Of a DNA stretch of 64,000 nucleotides, positions 1 through 10,229 are shown in pieces (position 1 is the first letter of the stretch; the number at the start of each line of letters is the position of its first letter). This DNA comes from Rhynchopus euleeides (Eukaryota; Euglenozoa; Diplonemea; Diplonemida; Diplonemidae). Below the pieces are notes generated by a model, which saw only the letters and a list, made by a program, of their open reading frames with translations, was not told the origin of the DNA and ran no database searches. Made by a program: the position numbers and the translations under genes. Where the stretch lies: positions 1,240,001 through 1,304,000 of the forward strand of contig OY723242.1 of assembly GCA_963210315.1 (NCBI GenBank), in the 5' to 3' direction.

Positions 1-779
1 ACCAGTAAAATTCCAAAATAAAACTTCGTCCACCTCACACGGGATCTGTGGACGAGAGCGAACGGCCTGCCCGGGTAGGTACATAAATGTTGCTGACTCT
101 CTACATGGGAATATCATTGTATCTTTGACGCCACAATGCCCACGTTCACAGATGTGCCCTCCTCAGGTGAGGAGGACCAAGATTAGCACACACAACAAGA
201 AGCTTGTCACAGTGAAAAAGATAGTTGGCAGCGCTTTGGGTAACAAACACAATCTGCCTTGCCTTGTTGCTATGAATGTGCGCACTTTCACACACCAACC
301 TTCATTAGGCAACAAAGGGGGGCGATTATAGAAGCGGGGAGACGTTCCCGTTTCCGTATCCGTTTTCCGTCTTTTCGATTTCCGGAAGGAACCGGCTAGA
401 CCACTGCGGTGCCAAAAGGAGGCGTCCCTCAGCACAACGGAACGGTTCCGTTTCCGTTTCCTTCTTCGATTTTTCGAAGAGGACGCGTTTCCTTCTCATC
501 ATAGGTGAGGCCTCCCGTGCGTGCAAGGTGCAGGCCACCACCATGCAAAGGCCTGTTTCCGGTGCCCCCCCTTGTGACGACCACCCTTGAGACTTGCTCT
601 TCCCCCCCTTATACGCAGCAGCCTACCAGCTTGCCAGCGGTCTGGACTGTGTGCGGACACAAGGCCCCCTCCCACCCATGCGGTGTCAGCCGCAGGAATA
701 CCACCCTCCAGCGGGTACAGATAGTTCTTGGTGCAACCGGAGCACCCCCCCCCCCCCCCCACCCTCCTTTGACGCGTAG
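1..779. other. Non-coding repeat-rich leader region
   Basis: No credible gene is visible here. A segment at about 211-257 recurs in diverged form at about 3844-3890 (shared core GGCAGCGCTTTGGG), so a dispersed repeat flanks the first gene on both sides. Positions 340-400 and 440-495 are two diverged copies of a CCGTTTCC-rich tract. A long C homopolymer lies near 747-760. The short ORFs on both strands lack domain character and are judged to be chance. Confidence 0.5.
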
Positions 780-1015
780 CAGGCATGTCGCTAAGCGTCG
801 ACCGTCGACCCAGTGATTTTGGGTTTCCCCCCCCATAAAAAAGCGTCGACCCAGCGTCGACCCAGTGGAACTGGGTTGCCATTCAAGCCTGGACCAAGCG
901 TCAACCCATTCCGGGTCGACGCTAACCTAGCGTTGACCCGGTTCCACTGGGTCGACGCTCACCAAGCGTCGACCAAGCGTCAACCCACTTTCACTGGGTC
1001 GACGTCGAAGAGAGT
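780..1015. repeat. Clustered GCGTCGACC palindromic motifs
   Basis: The motif AAGCGTCGACC, or its variant AAGCGTCAACCC, occurs about eight times within 235 bases on both strands, often joined to CCAGTGGAACTGGG-like inverted repeats. GTCGAC is itself palindromic, so the segment can form several hairpins. One more copy lies at about 1514-1526. It looks like a degenerate short-unit array or a foldback element; no coding function is suggested. Confidence 0.55.
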
Positions 1016-1026
1016 ATGGTTTTGCA

Positions 1027-1370
1027 GGAACAGATGCTCACTACCGTGGCCTCCGGCGGCTGGGGGGCTCCGCCCCCCAGACCCCCCTGTATAGCGTGTG
1101 CACACAGGTCAGGAATCCAACAGCTCCAGTAGCCTCAGGAGGACGCAGCCAACTCACACAGAATCTGTACGCCCACAATGAACAGATGTTCACTACCGTG
1201 GCCTCCGGCGGCTGGGGGGCTCCGACCCCCAGACCCCCCATCTCGCGTGCCCGTCTAGTAACCAAGTCCTTGCGCTTCAACGGCCGTGGCATATCAGGGG
1301 GTAAATCATGGTCCCGAAAGCCATTTTTTGGGTTTCTTCCGGCACCCGAGGATGGCGCGAGCGGGAGAGG
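1027..1370 (+). repeat. Dispersed GC-rich hairpin repeat (two copies)
   Basis: Two copies, near 1027-1090 and 1180-1370, share the order GAACAGATG, TTCACTACCGTGGCCTCC, then the near-perfect hairpin CTGGGGGGC-TCC-GCCCCCCAG. The second extends through AACCAAGTCCTTGCGC and a CCCGAAAGCCATTTTTTG-like block, and matches 42465-42650 over its full length. An inverted copy of the hairpin core lies at about 42055-42110. The conserved 9-bp stem with a 3-nt loop suggests a mobile hairpin element rather than simple low complexity. Confidence 0.7.
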
Positions 1371-1760
1371 AACCACGGAAGGAACCCAGCGCCTCACACC
1401 GTGCCCACCTAGCGGTCCACCGACGGGAAAATTAGGCAACAACACGAGCGCGCGCGAAGCGCGCGCGAGAAAAATTGACCCCTAGTGTTTCCCCCTGATC
1501 CCCCCCCAAAACAGGAGCGTCAACCCACCAAATCTCCATAATCGAAAAGTTAGCGACAGGCCTGGACGCGTAGTACTGACAGACAACTGCTACACACCCT
1601 CCCATTGCGCATCGCACCACCCTGTGCAGCATGTCTGGTGTGGTGATTCCAAAAGGGGCGAACACTGCGATAAGGTGCTCTGGGAGACTTGCTTTTTTGC
1701 TTCACTCTCGACAATCAAACACCCCCCTCCTGCCAGGAGCCTGCGTCAAGGGACGGCCCC

Positions 1761-3725
1761 ATGAGCGGGGATGACGCCGCCACCGCCTACGCGGAGGTAC
1801 ACACGCTGCTCTGCCACGGCAGCGACACCATGTCGTGGGACGCGCTGTGGGAGAGCATCAACTTCCTCTCAGGCACACGCACCGCGAGGTCGCGCGGTCT
1901 GCGCGAGGAGGTGATGGAGCTGTCAGGCTGTGAGGAGGTCGGGCTGCAGCGCTACGCCTCAATCCTCGAGCTGATGCGCGAGAAGCACGGGCTCGGGTCG
2001 CGGGAGCAGGTGCTTGCCCAACTGGAAACGTTCCTCCTGCATGAGATCTTCGCCGCACGGCAGAACAAAGAGGGCAAGCTGCTGAAGACGGACCTCCGGA
2101 AATACCTCGAGCAGCTCCACACCCGGCTCGACACCCCGAAGCCACGCATCGCAGACTTCGACAGGCTCGTGCAGGCGGCGGACCTCGAGTCAAACAAACA
2201 CCTGACCCGCGACGACTTCACCTGGTTCATCTCCGAGATTGTGCGCGCGGAGCGGCCCGACCTCACTATGACAGACTTTGTCCAGGGGAGCCGCACCATG
2301 GGCACACTCGGCACCTTCGAGCAGCTGAAGGAGAAGACGCGCCTCAGCCTCGCCCTGTCCCTCTTCGGGAAGCGCGCAGGCAGCCCTCTCGCCCCGCGCG
2401 AGAGCAGGGAGCGCCTGGATGACGACACGCGCCCCCCCAGCTCCCCCGCAACCTCCTCGCCGCGCGGCAGCGGGGCTCTGGCGCGCGGGTGGGGTCGGAT
2501 GCGGGATAAGCTTGCGCCGGGGTCGTTCTCCGGTTCGATGAACAACCCCTCCCTCTTCCGCACACCCAGCGAGTTCGGCGCGCTGGGGGCTGAGAGCCTG
2601 CACTCCCAAGGGGCCTGCGAGGAGTGCGACAGGAAGGACATCAAGATGCGCGCCCTGCGTGCCGACCTCGACGACGCGATGCGGAAGCTCGCCGCTGCAG
2701 CCGCGTCCCTCGGTGAGGCGGAGGCGGCGGCCTCAGAGAGGGAGCGGCGCATGGAGGTGCAGGAGGGGCGCGTTGCAACCCTCACGGCAGAGGGGACCGC
2801 GCTGTCGCAGGAGGTGGTGCGCCTGCAGGCTGCCCTGGCGGATCGTGCGGCTGACGGGGAGAAGCGTGCGAAGAAGGAGGTCGGGGAGGTGGTGGACAGG
2901 GCTCGGCGTGCAGAGAAGGAGGTGAAGTCGCTTCAGGCGGCTCTGCGTGCGGAGCATGAGAAGAATGATGAGGTTGCCCGGCTCAGGAAGCACGACCACG
3001 AGGTGGAGACGAAGAGGAAGGCGGACTTTGCGAAGCTGCGCCACGAGAAAGATGAGCAGATTGCCGATCTCCGCAAGATGATCGAGACGCTGGAGATTGA
3101 GAAGAGGCTTGCCGAAGCGGAGACCCGGATGAAGGAGGAGGCGATGGTGTCGCACCACAGGCGGCCGTCCTATATGCGCCGGATGGGGCACCACAGCAGC
3201 ATGTGCACGACAGATTCGGATATCACTGAGGAGGCGGATGCGAACGCTATTCTATTTCTGCCTGCGCAGAATCAGGACAGGCTTCCGGCGAGTGCAGAGC
3301 AGAGGCATGCGACGTTGTTCGACGGGGGTCCTATATTGTATACCTTTAACGTCAGGATATTCCCGTCCGATCTGTGCTTCGACCTGCATCTCTCCGGACC
3401 TGTGACAAAGGAGCACATCACGATGCGGGACTATGCAAGCGAGCGGAGTGTATGTCTCGAGCTGTCCAGCTACGACTTGCAGGTCCCCTGCACCACGCTG
3501 TCGACCCGGCTGAACCCGGATACCTGGCACACCGTGGCGGTGCAGGTCAGTTGGGGAGACATGACCTATGCCGTGTGTCTTGACGGAAGGGTTGTCTTTC
3601 CGAAGGTGCCCTTTAGAGATGCAACCTCCGAAGGCCTTTCAGTATTCGATGTGTACCCCCGCACATCGCTTGCGGTGTCGTATGCGAATATACGGTTCAC
3701 CACGGGGGCAGACAGGCGGATGTGA
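1761..3725 (+). CDS. Coiled-coil protein with EF-hand-like loops and a C-terminal beta-rich domain
   Basis: A 654-residue protein. The first ATG in the open frame is at 1761; the frame opens 72 bases earlier, but only with a non-ATG codon. Residues 100-111 and 141-152 resemble EF-hand loops, the second reading DLESNKHLTRDD with Asp rather than Glu at position 12, so calcium binding is uncertain. Residues about 180-290 are Ser/Pro/Arg-rich and probably disordered. Residues about 293-465 form a heptad-rich coiled coil of Glu, Lys, Arg and Ala. Residues about 520-648 contain WHTVAVQVSWG and SLAVSYANIRFTTG, which look like a beta-sandwich of lectin or LamG type; this is inference. There is no signal peptide or membrane segment, so a cytoplasmic scaffold or cytoskeletal role is likely. 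The frame is long, uninterrupted and codon-biased, so the gene looks intact. Confidence 0.8.
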   Translation: MSGDDAATAYAEVHTLLCHGSDTMSWDALWESINFLSGTRTARSRGLREEVMELSGCEEVGLQRYASILELMREKHGLGSREQVLAQLETFLLHEIFAARQNKEGKLLKTDLRKYLEQLHTRLDTPKPRIADFDRLVQAADLESNKHLTRDDFTWFISEIVRAERPDLTMTDFVQGSRTMGTLGTFEQLKEKTRLSLALSLFGKRAGSPLAPRESRERLDDDTRPPSSPATSSPRGSGALARGWGRMRDKLAPGSFSGSMNNPSLFRTPSEFGALGAESLHSQGACEECDRKDIKMRALRADLDDAMRKLAAAAASLGEAEAAASERERRMEVQEGRVATLTAEGTALSQEVVRLQAALADRAADGEKRAKKEVGEVVDRARRAEKEVKSLQAALRAEHEKNDEVARLRKHDHEVETKRKADFAKLRHEKDEQIADLRKMIETLEIEKRLAEAETRMKEEAMVSHHRRPSYMRRMGHHSSMCTTDSDITEEADANAILFLPAQNQDRLPASAEQRHATLFDGGPILYTFNVRIFPSDLCFDLHLSGPVTKEHITMRDYASERSVCLELSSYDLQVPCTTLSTRLNPDTWHTVAVQVSWGDMTYAVCLDGRVVFPKVPFRDATSEGLSVFDVYPRTSLAVSYANIRFTTGADRRM

Positions 3726-5066
3726 AGGGGGGGGGGTTGGAGTGGGGTGGGGTCTGCTGCTCCTTTTGCCACCGGTTGCACAAACAAACATATGACGTAC
3801 CGCCGGCTCCCTTTTTTTTTACTGCAACAGGGGCTCCTGTCAGTGTCAAAAAGATAGGTAGGCAGCGCTTTGGGCAACAAATTCAAACCTCCTCATCAGG
3901 CTGCGGAGTTGCTTTTTTGTTTTGCCCGGATTTGGCGCACAAACTGCCTGGGACCCCCCCCCCCTTTTCTGTAGCCTCACGCAAATGCAGGAGCAAACGG
4001 AACACAGAGAAAATACTAAACCCCCCCCCCCATCTCTCCGAAGCAACACTACTGCCCGGGCTGTACACGCCCTGCATGTCGAGTGAAGGGGCGGATGACG
4101 CGGAGAACCCTCGTCTTCTACTCCTTCGCTGCCCCCTCTCCCCTATAACCTCCCCTAGGTAGACTTGTCTTTAGATGAGGACCCTTCGAACCAGCAAGGG
4201 TCTTCGCTCTGTGTTAAGCTTGTGTGAAGTAAAGGTGCTGGGGGCCATCGCTCTCCGTTGTTACACTGTGTGTCAAAAAAAGAATACTGTGTCACTCTGT
4301 CAGCCAGTTCTGTGAGGCCTTTTTCTCGCTCTTCTGAGTGAAGTTTCTTCAGAAAGATGCGACTTCTTATCTGCGTTGGCAATGTTGGTTTAGCGGACCC
4401 GCACCGTGCAGAATCCCACCAGAGAGACCAGTGCACGAGACCTGGCATGGGCCACTGTTCTGCGTTCCTGAGGGGAAGTCCTTCTTTGATACCCCAGAGG
4501 AGCAGGCAGTGTGCTTCAATGAGATCAATGTGTCACCTTCGTGTTGCTGTGCAGCGGTTACTATCAGTGGTGTGTATGTGCAGGGCCCCAGACGCAGCCA
4601 ATTGTACTATATATTGGTGGGGGTCTTCGCTCTAAAGTGTACACAAGTGATCCGCCGAACAATAGGCTGAAATCTGACACACTTTGACAGAGCGGATGCC
4701 CCCGGTGCAAATAATAACGACTCCTGAGGATTCGCCTGTCTTTCCATGTCAACACATCGTCAGACGAACATCATGATCTGTCGCTGATATCGTGTACCCG
4801 CCACGTCTCTCGGGGATCGCACAATGTGCACGCGAGAGGTGAGTGACGAACGGGCGACACAAAGCGGCACCTGTGCTCCAGGTGGTTAGAGAGAGGGGCG
4901 CAACTGCAGGCAGGTTGCAGTCTACTCTTCCCCAGTGTGCTGCGGTGGAAACCAGGATGAGGTCTTGGTCTTTTTTCGAGAAGAGCTCTTGCAGTGAGCC
5001 CGCCTATTCCCCCCCATGGCTTCGTCACACCGCACTGCCCACCAGACACACAGGGAAGACGAAGGG
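3726..5066. other. Intergenic region before DUF4116 gene copy A
   Basis: This stretch holds several G and C homopolymers (3727-3735, 3954-3964, 4020-4030) and the second copy of the 211-257 repeat. A short open frame at 4338-4670 has no recognisable domain. Sequence upstream of 5000 is not shared with the corresponding flank of gene copy B, so the segmental duplication begins close to 5000 (45,510 in copy B). Confidence 0.4.
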
Positions 5067-6422
5067 ATGTCAGGTGAAGGAATGGAGGTGTTCCTGAAGG
5101 ACAGGCTGTGTGGGGAGCAGCATGCGGTGCACATCGGGGAGGGCGACACCCCGGTTCATCTCAAGGCAAACGCACTCGACGTGGTGCTCGGGTCCCCTCC
5201 CGACGCGCTTCCCGAGGACGTGGAGCTCTCGGTGGATGGGGTGGTGCTCGACGACAGCACCCCTCTGTCCGGTGCCGCACCTGTCTCCCACGGGTGCTCC
5301 ATCGACGTCGCCCTCACAGGTGCTCGCTTCGTGAAGGTGTTGAAGAAGCAGAGCTGTTTTACCCAGAAGAGGAGTTGTCTTGAGATGAAGACCATACCTG
5401 CCTGGGCACGGGGTCTGCGTGATGTGGCGCTTGCGGTGGTGCAGTGTGACGGCAATGCGTTGGAGCACCTCAATGAATCATTCCGCAGTGACAAACACAT
5501 CGTCAGTGTGGCGGTGCAGAGAATGCCGTCTGCACTCCAGCACGCTTCCGAAGACCTGCGTGGGGACGAGGATGTGGTGCTGCTGGCCTTCGTCTCGCAC
5601 GACGTACCCGAACTTGAATTTGCATCACCTGCCCTGCTCAGCAACAAGCCCTTCGTCCTCACTCTTCTGCAGCGCAGGGGTGAGGCACTCAAGCATGTCG
5701 ATGCAGCGCTGCAGGCCGACAGGGAGGTCGTCATGGCGGCTGTCCAAAACGACAGCTGTGCACTGAAGTACGCGTGTGAGTCCCTCCGGAACGACAGGCA
5801 GGTGGTCATGGCAGCAGGCAAGGGCTTGAAGCACGCAAGTGCTGCACTGCGCAACGACAAGGAGCTTGTGCTCCGTGCCATCAGGTTATTTTACACTATG
5901 GATCCTTCGGAAGCCCTGTGGGGTGACGAGGAGGTGGTGCTTATGACCGTGCGGGACCGTGGCTTCAAGCATGCATCTTCAGCACTGCGTCACGACGCGG
6001 AGTTCCAACGCGAGGCGATCCTGTGGAATGGTGTCGTTTTGGAGCATATCCCCAAGGCGGAGGAGCCGTGCTCAGATGTGCCGCTTCACCAAGACCGAGA
6101 CCTCATCCTTGCAGCAGTCGAGACCTGCCCCCAGGCACTCAAACACGCCGACCCTTCCCTGCAGGGCGACAGGGAGGTGGTGCTCGCTGCAATGCACAGC
6201 AGAGCAACGTGGGGTCATGAGTATGCACTGCGCTATACACCCTCGTACCTGAAGAAGGACGAGGAGGTGGTGCTGGCAGGTGTCCGGCATGACCCATACG
6301 TGCTCCAACAAGCAGACACCTCGCTTCGCACCAACAGAGACTTCGTGCTGCAGTGTGTCAAGCTGCAGGGACGTGCCTTGGAGCACGCCGACCCCTCTGT
6401 GTCCAGCGACAGGGAGGGGTGA
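5067..6422 (+). CDS. N-terminal block of DUF4116 protein copy A, ubiquitin-like plus repeats
   Basis: The ATG at 5067 is preferred over the in-frame ATG at 5016, because copy B starts at the equivalent codon (45578) and diverges upstream of it. Residues about 6-90 (from MEVFLKD to IDVALTG) have the spacing of a ubiquitin beta-grasp fold, including VELSVDGVVLDDSTPL where ubiquitin has its FAGKQLEDGRTL segment; this is inference. From about residue 110 on come repeats of 24-25 residues with the signature D-R/K-E-V-V-L-A-A-V, typical of DUF4116 (PF13475), whose function is unknown. There are no membrane segments. The frame ends at a TGA introduced by element B at its junction (6420-6422), so this block alone would give a truncated protein of about 450 residues. 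Confidence 0.75.
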   Translation: MSGEGMEVFLKDRLCGEQHAVHIGEGDTPVHLKANALDVVLGSPPDALPEDVELSVDGVVLDDSTPLSGAAPVSHGCSIDVALTGARFVKVLKKQSCFTQKRSCLEMKTIPAWARGLRDVALAVVQCDGNALEHLNESFRSDKHIVSVAVQRMPSALQHASEDLRGDEDVVLLAFVSHDVPELEFASPALLSNKPFVLTLLQRRGEALKHVDAALQADREVVMAAVQNDSCALKYACESLRNDRQVVMAAGKGLKHASAALRNDKELVLRAIRLFYTMDPSEALWGDEEVVLMTVRDRGFKHASSALRHDAEFQREAILWNGVVLEHIPKAEEPCSDVPLHQDRDLILAAVETCPQALKHADPSLQGDREVVLAAMHSRATWGHEYALRYTPSYLKKDEEVVLAGVRHDPYVLQQADTSLRTNRDFVLQCVKLQGRALEHADPSVSSDREG

Positions 6423-6923
6423 ACACGTGGCGAACCCCGGTAACGGTGAGGGTAGAGACCGGCGAAGATCCGTTCATTTTTCCGCTGCGTGCCCTATTTC
6501 AATACAGCGGGGGGCCCTTTTTCGCAGCTTTGAGCGTTATTGATGTTGTGGTGTTTGTGATTTCCCTTTTACCGTGGTGCACGCAACAGCTGGCGCTCGT
6601 CGGCTCGCAGGTTACGAGGCAATTGCTAGTCACACTGCTTGAGAGGCCTTCGGGCATTCGTTTGCTAGTAGCTTAGCTACACTTCTTCACTCCGTCTGAG
6701 GGGGCGGGTAGGGGGCTGCCATCAGCCCCCTGCCGTCCTGTGGTGTGTGCCCTTCTAGCTTCCATTTTTAAATCTAACACCGGTGTGTGTCCCGTGTGTC
6801 TTTTCCCTTCCCCACCCCCACACACGCATGCCGGACGGACGCTGGATAGCCTGCTCGACAGGCTAGCTCGGACCTGTGGCCGACGGGCCGGGGTCGGACC
6901 TCGTTCGGTTCAAACCCAACTAA
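6418..6923 (+). mobile_element. Short interspersed element B in gene copy A, with 20-bp target duplication
   Basis: The 20 bases 6398-6417 (TGTGTCCAGCGACAGGGAGG) recur exactly at 6924-6943, and joining them restores the DUF4116 frame. The 506-bp insert has no long ORF and no poly(A) tail, ending in AACCCAACTAA. It carries GGTTCAAACCC at 6907-6917, a match to a pol III B box, although placed unusually close to the 3' end. The core near 6481-6560 is clearly related to the SINE-A core at 15739-15815. The same insertion is in gene copy B at 56982-57506. There it has 19 extra bases near the 5' end, so this copy has probably lost them. Non-autonomous retroposition is the simplest reading. Confidence 0.75.
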
Positions 6924-7299
6924 TGTGTCCAGCGACAGGGAGGTGCAGCTTGCTGCGGTGGCACAGGACCCATGTGCCTTGGAGTTCTGTGATGAGTCGA
7001 TCCGCAGCAACAGAGATGTGGTCCTCACAGCCGCGCGGAAGGAGGGTGATGTTTTGGAGTATGCTTCATCCAACCTGCGCAAGGATCGTGAGGTCGTCCT
7101 TGCTGCTGTGAAGGGGCCTGGGAGGAGCAGCAAACCTGAAGAGGCTGCTCCCCATGCAGACGACGAGACACGCGCTGCCGCCTCCACGTTGGCGGCCCTG
7201 GGATCCCCTGATGGGGATGCTGAGAGCAGCGTGTGCTCCGGGAAGGGGGAGGACCACCTGGCTCGCAAGGCAACGGCCTCGCCAGAGCCAAGTGGGAGC

Positions 7300-10196
7300 A
7301 TGCATAGAACGGGGGCCCAGGCGGGCGACAACGGGGGCAGCTGCGACGCTGGCAGGGCTGATGCCCAACAGCCGGCGGGTGCGGACGCGGAAGATGGGGA
7401 TCATCGGGCTGTGGCCTGGCGCGTGTCTCGTGGAGACGTGTACAACAACGGGGAACACCACAACAACAACAACGACAGCGATCACGATAACAACTACATC
7501 GGGGGAGACGAAGATGCAGGCAGGGCTGATGCCCAGCGGCTGGCAGACGCGACGGAAAACGGGGTGCACCACGAGGCTCGCGGGGAAAGCGACCCGCATG
7601 AGCCTCAGGGATGTCTGAGAGGAAGCAGCGCAGCAGAGGGTGGGGTCCACAGGGCTCGCGGGGCAGCAACCCCGCTTGAGACGTGTGGGAGCGGATACGG
7701 GAGGGACAGCGAGAGGGGGGCCCAAGGGGCCGAGTTCTACAAGGGGGGCGCCGACGCAGGCAGGGCTGATGCCCAGCAGCCGGCGGACGCAGCAGGTGAG
7801 GGGGTGCGCCACGAGGCTCGCGGGGGCGTTGCTTCGCTTGAGCACCGGGGAGAGGGGGACGCCACTGCCCAGCGGGCGTGCCAGGCGGCGAGTGCGGGGG
7901 ACTGGGGTGTAGGCGGCGCGACAGTGGAGGAGATCCGTCTCTTCTTCACGTGCGCGGATGTGCAGGGAAAATGGGGGTCAGCCGCTACGGCAGTGTCCGG
8001 GGACGGCAACGTGCTATGGAACGTCGAGCGCAGGGCCGAGTGCGGCAACGAGAGGGCGGCTGCAGTCCGGGCGCTGCTGGCGGGGCTGCAGGAGCTGGTG
8101 GGGAGGGGCGGCGCGGAGAAGCGCCTGTACATGTGGACGGACGTCTGCGACGCAGTGGATGCGATGCGCTCGGGAGTACGGGATGAACCGGCGACGCGCC
8201 AACTGGTGTCGGAGGCGAAGGGAGCCCTCAAGGCGTGGGAGGAAGCACGGAAGGGGCGGCAGGCCCAATACGGGATGACGGAGACGACGAGTGGGGTCAT
8301 GGCGACCACCTTTGAGCGTGCGAAGGAAGTGCTGACGAAGCCGCCGGCGGAGGTGTCTGCTGCTGTCGCGACTGAGCGCACACTGGCGGGGCTGCTGTCC
8401 CCATTCATGAAGGGCACGGTGGAGTGTGGCGGCGGGGGGGACTGCCTGTTCAAGGCCCTCTCGCACGCCCTGATCGATAAGACCGATCTCCACGGGGACC
8501 TGCGGAAGGCAGCGGCGGACCGTCTCCGCGCAGCCCCCGCGGACTACGCGGAGTTCGTGGATGGGGGCGAGCTGGCGGAGTACGCCAACGCGGTGGAGGT
8601 GCAGGGCACGTGGGTAGGCCACGTCGCGGCGAAGGCGGTGGCGGACAGCATGGGCACCGCCATCCGCGTTTACGACGTGGGGCCTGAAGGGCAGCTCCGT
8701 CACACGGAGATAGCTCCGTGCGTGATGGAGCATGACGGGGAGGCGGCGACGGCGGCGGGGGGGGAGTTCCTGGAACTCGGCTACGTAGATGGCATGCACT
8801 ACGTAGCCGTAGTTACCACGGAAGGGTGCGAGACGGAGAAGCCACCGGGGCAGTCGAGCGCCCCCAACTTGAGGGCGCGCATCCCGCAGATACCGAAGAA
8901 GAAGGCGCCACAGACCGGGAAGGGGAAGAAGCAGGGGTGGAAGGAGGTCCCCACCAAGGTGAAGGTGAAGACGCCCCCCCAGGACCGCTCAACAGACACT
9001 CTCGTGATGCAGGGGTTCGCGCAGGGCACGCAGACGGCGCAGGAGGGTATCTTGCGGGCGGGATGCGGGCGGGTGAACCCGCAGACGGTTGCTCTGTGGA
9101 CGGGCAGCACGGTGGACGCGCTGCTGCTGCTGAGAAGGCACCCAGGACTGACGCTACTGACGAGCGCCCCGGTGGCGGGCGCGACCTCGGTGAAGACGGA
9201 AGTGTATGTGGAGACAAGGGAAGGTGTCGTGAAGACGAAGAAGTGGGCCTCGTCAACCGGTCCCCCCACAGTACCGGTGGCGGTGGACGCAAAGCCCATC
9301 CCGATGATTGTCTTCGCAGAGACGCGCGACACGGAGACGCCGGAGCAGGCAGTCGAGAGGGTGCAGAACGAGCACCTGAACGGGGACAGCCTCATCAGCA
9401 TCCGCGAGGTTAACCGAGGGGTGGAAGGCCTGATCCACATGCCCCACGAAGCGGTGGCGCCCGCCCTCCAGGCCAGCGGGAAAGGAGGCATACACATCAG
9501 GGTGCTCGCAGAACGACAGGAGGACTACCCCGTGTCCTGCCTGTGGGAAGATGCGTGGGGGATGTCGGTGGAGGAGATGCAAGCTGCAGTGGAAGGGGCG
9601 GGTATCACGACCCTTGGATGGGGGAAGCGGCACTCGGGAGGCACCAGCCTCAGGGTGCACACCAATGACATGCCGGCGACGCTGGCGGCGCTGAAGGAGC
9701 GGTGCCCAACACGCCTCTTTGAGCTGCAGGGCGTGCTCCCCCGCTTCCAGAAGGGGGCTATAGAAACGGGGCTCCACGGCTTGGGATGGACAGGAGCAGT
9801 GGCGGTGCGTCAGATCCGCGTGTGGGATGAATCGTCGACATGGAGTGTGACCGCGCAGACGCTGCCACCGGGTGGGTGGATGATGCAGCTGCTGGGGCGG
9901 CAGGCTTGGGTGCGTGAGGTGACTGGGCACCCTCCGAGGTCCGACCCGTATCCCGCCCACGGGGGAGGAGGTCGCGGTGGTGGTGCGAAGAAAGGATCCC
10001 AGAATGTGCCCCCCCCCGCCCCGAAGACCATCTACGTCCGGGCGAAGCAATTCATGAAGGTGGGTACCGGAGCCAGGCTGTGGGCTGACGTCGCAGGGGG
10101 GACTGGGAAAAGCGGAGATAAAACCCCCCGACAGCAGCAGCAACAACAGCAGTCGCCAGGGCCTGCGTCTGCGTCTGCACCGGGGCCGCCACAGCC

Positions 10197-10229
<33 letters not shown>

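Noticed and set aside
6418..6923. Spliceosomal intron in the DUF4116 gene
   Set aside because: No GT-AG pair restores the frame without leaving part of the 20-bp repeat duplicated. The flanking 20-bp direct repeat and the relation to SINE-A fit a retroposed insertion better.
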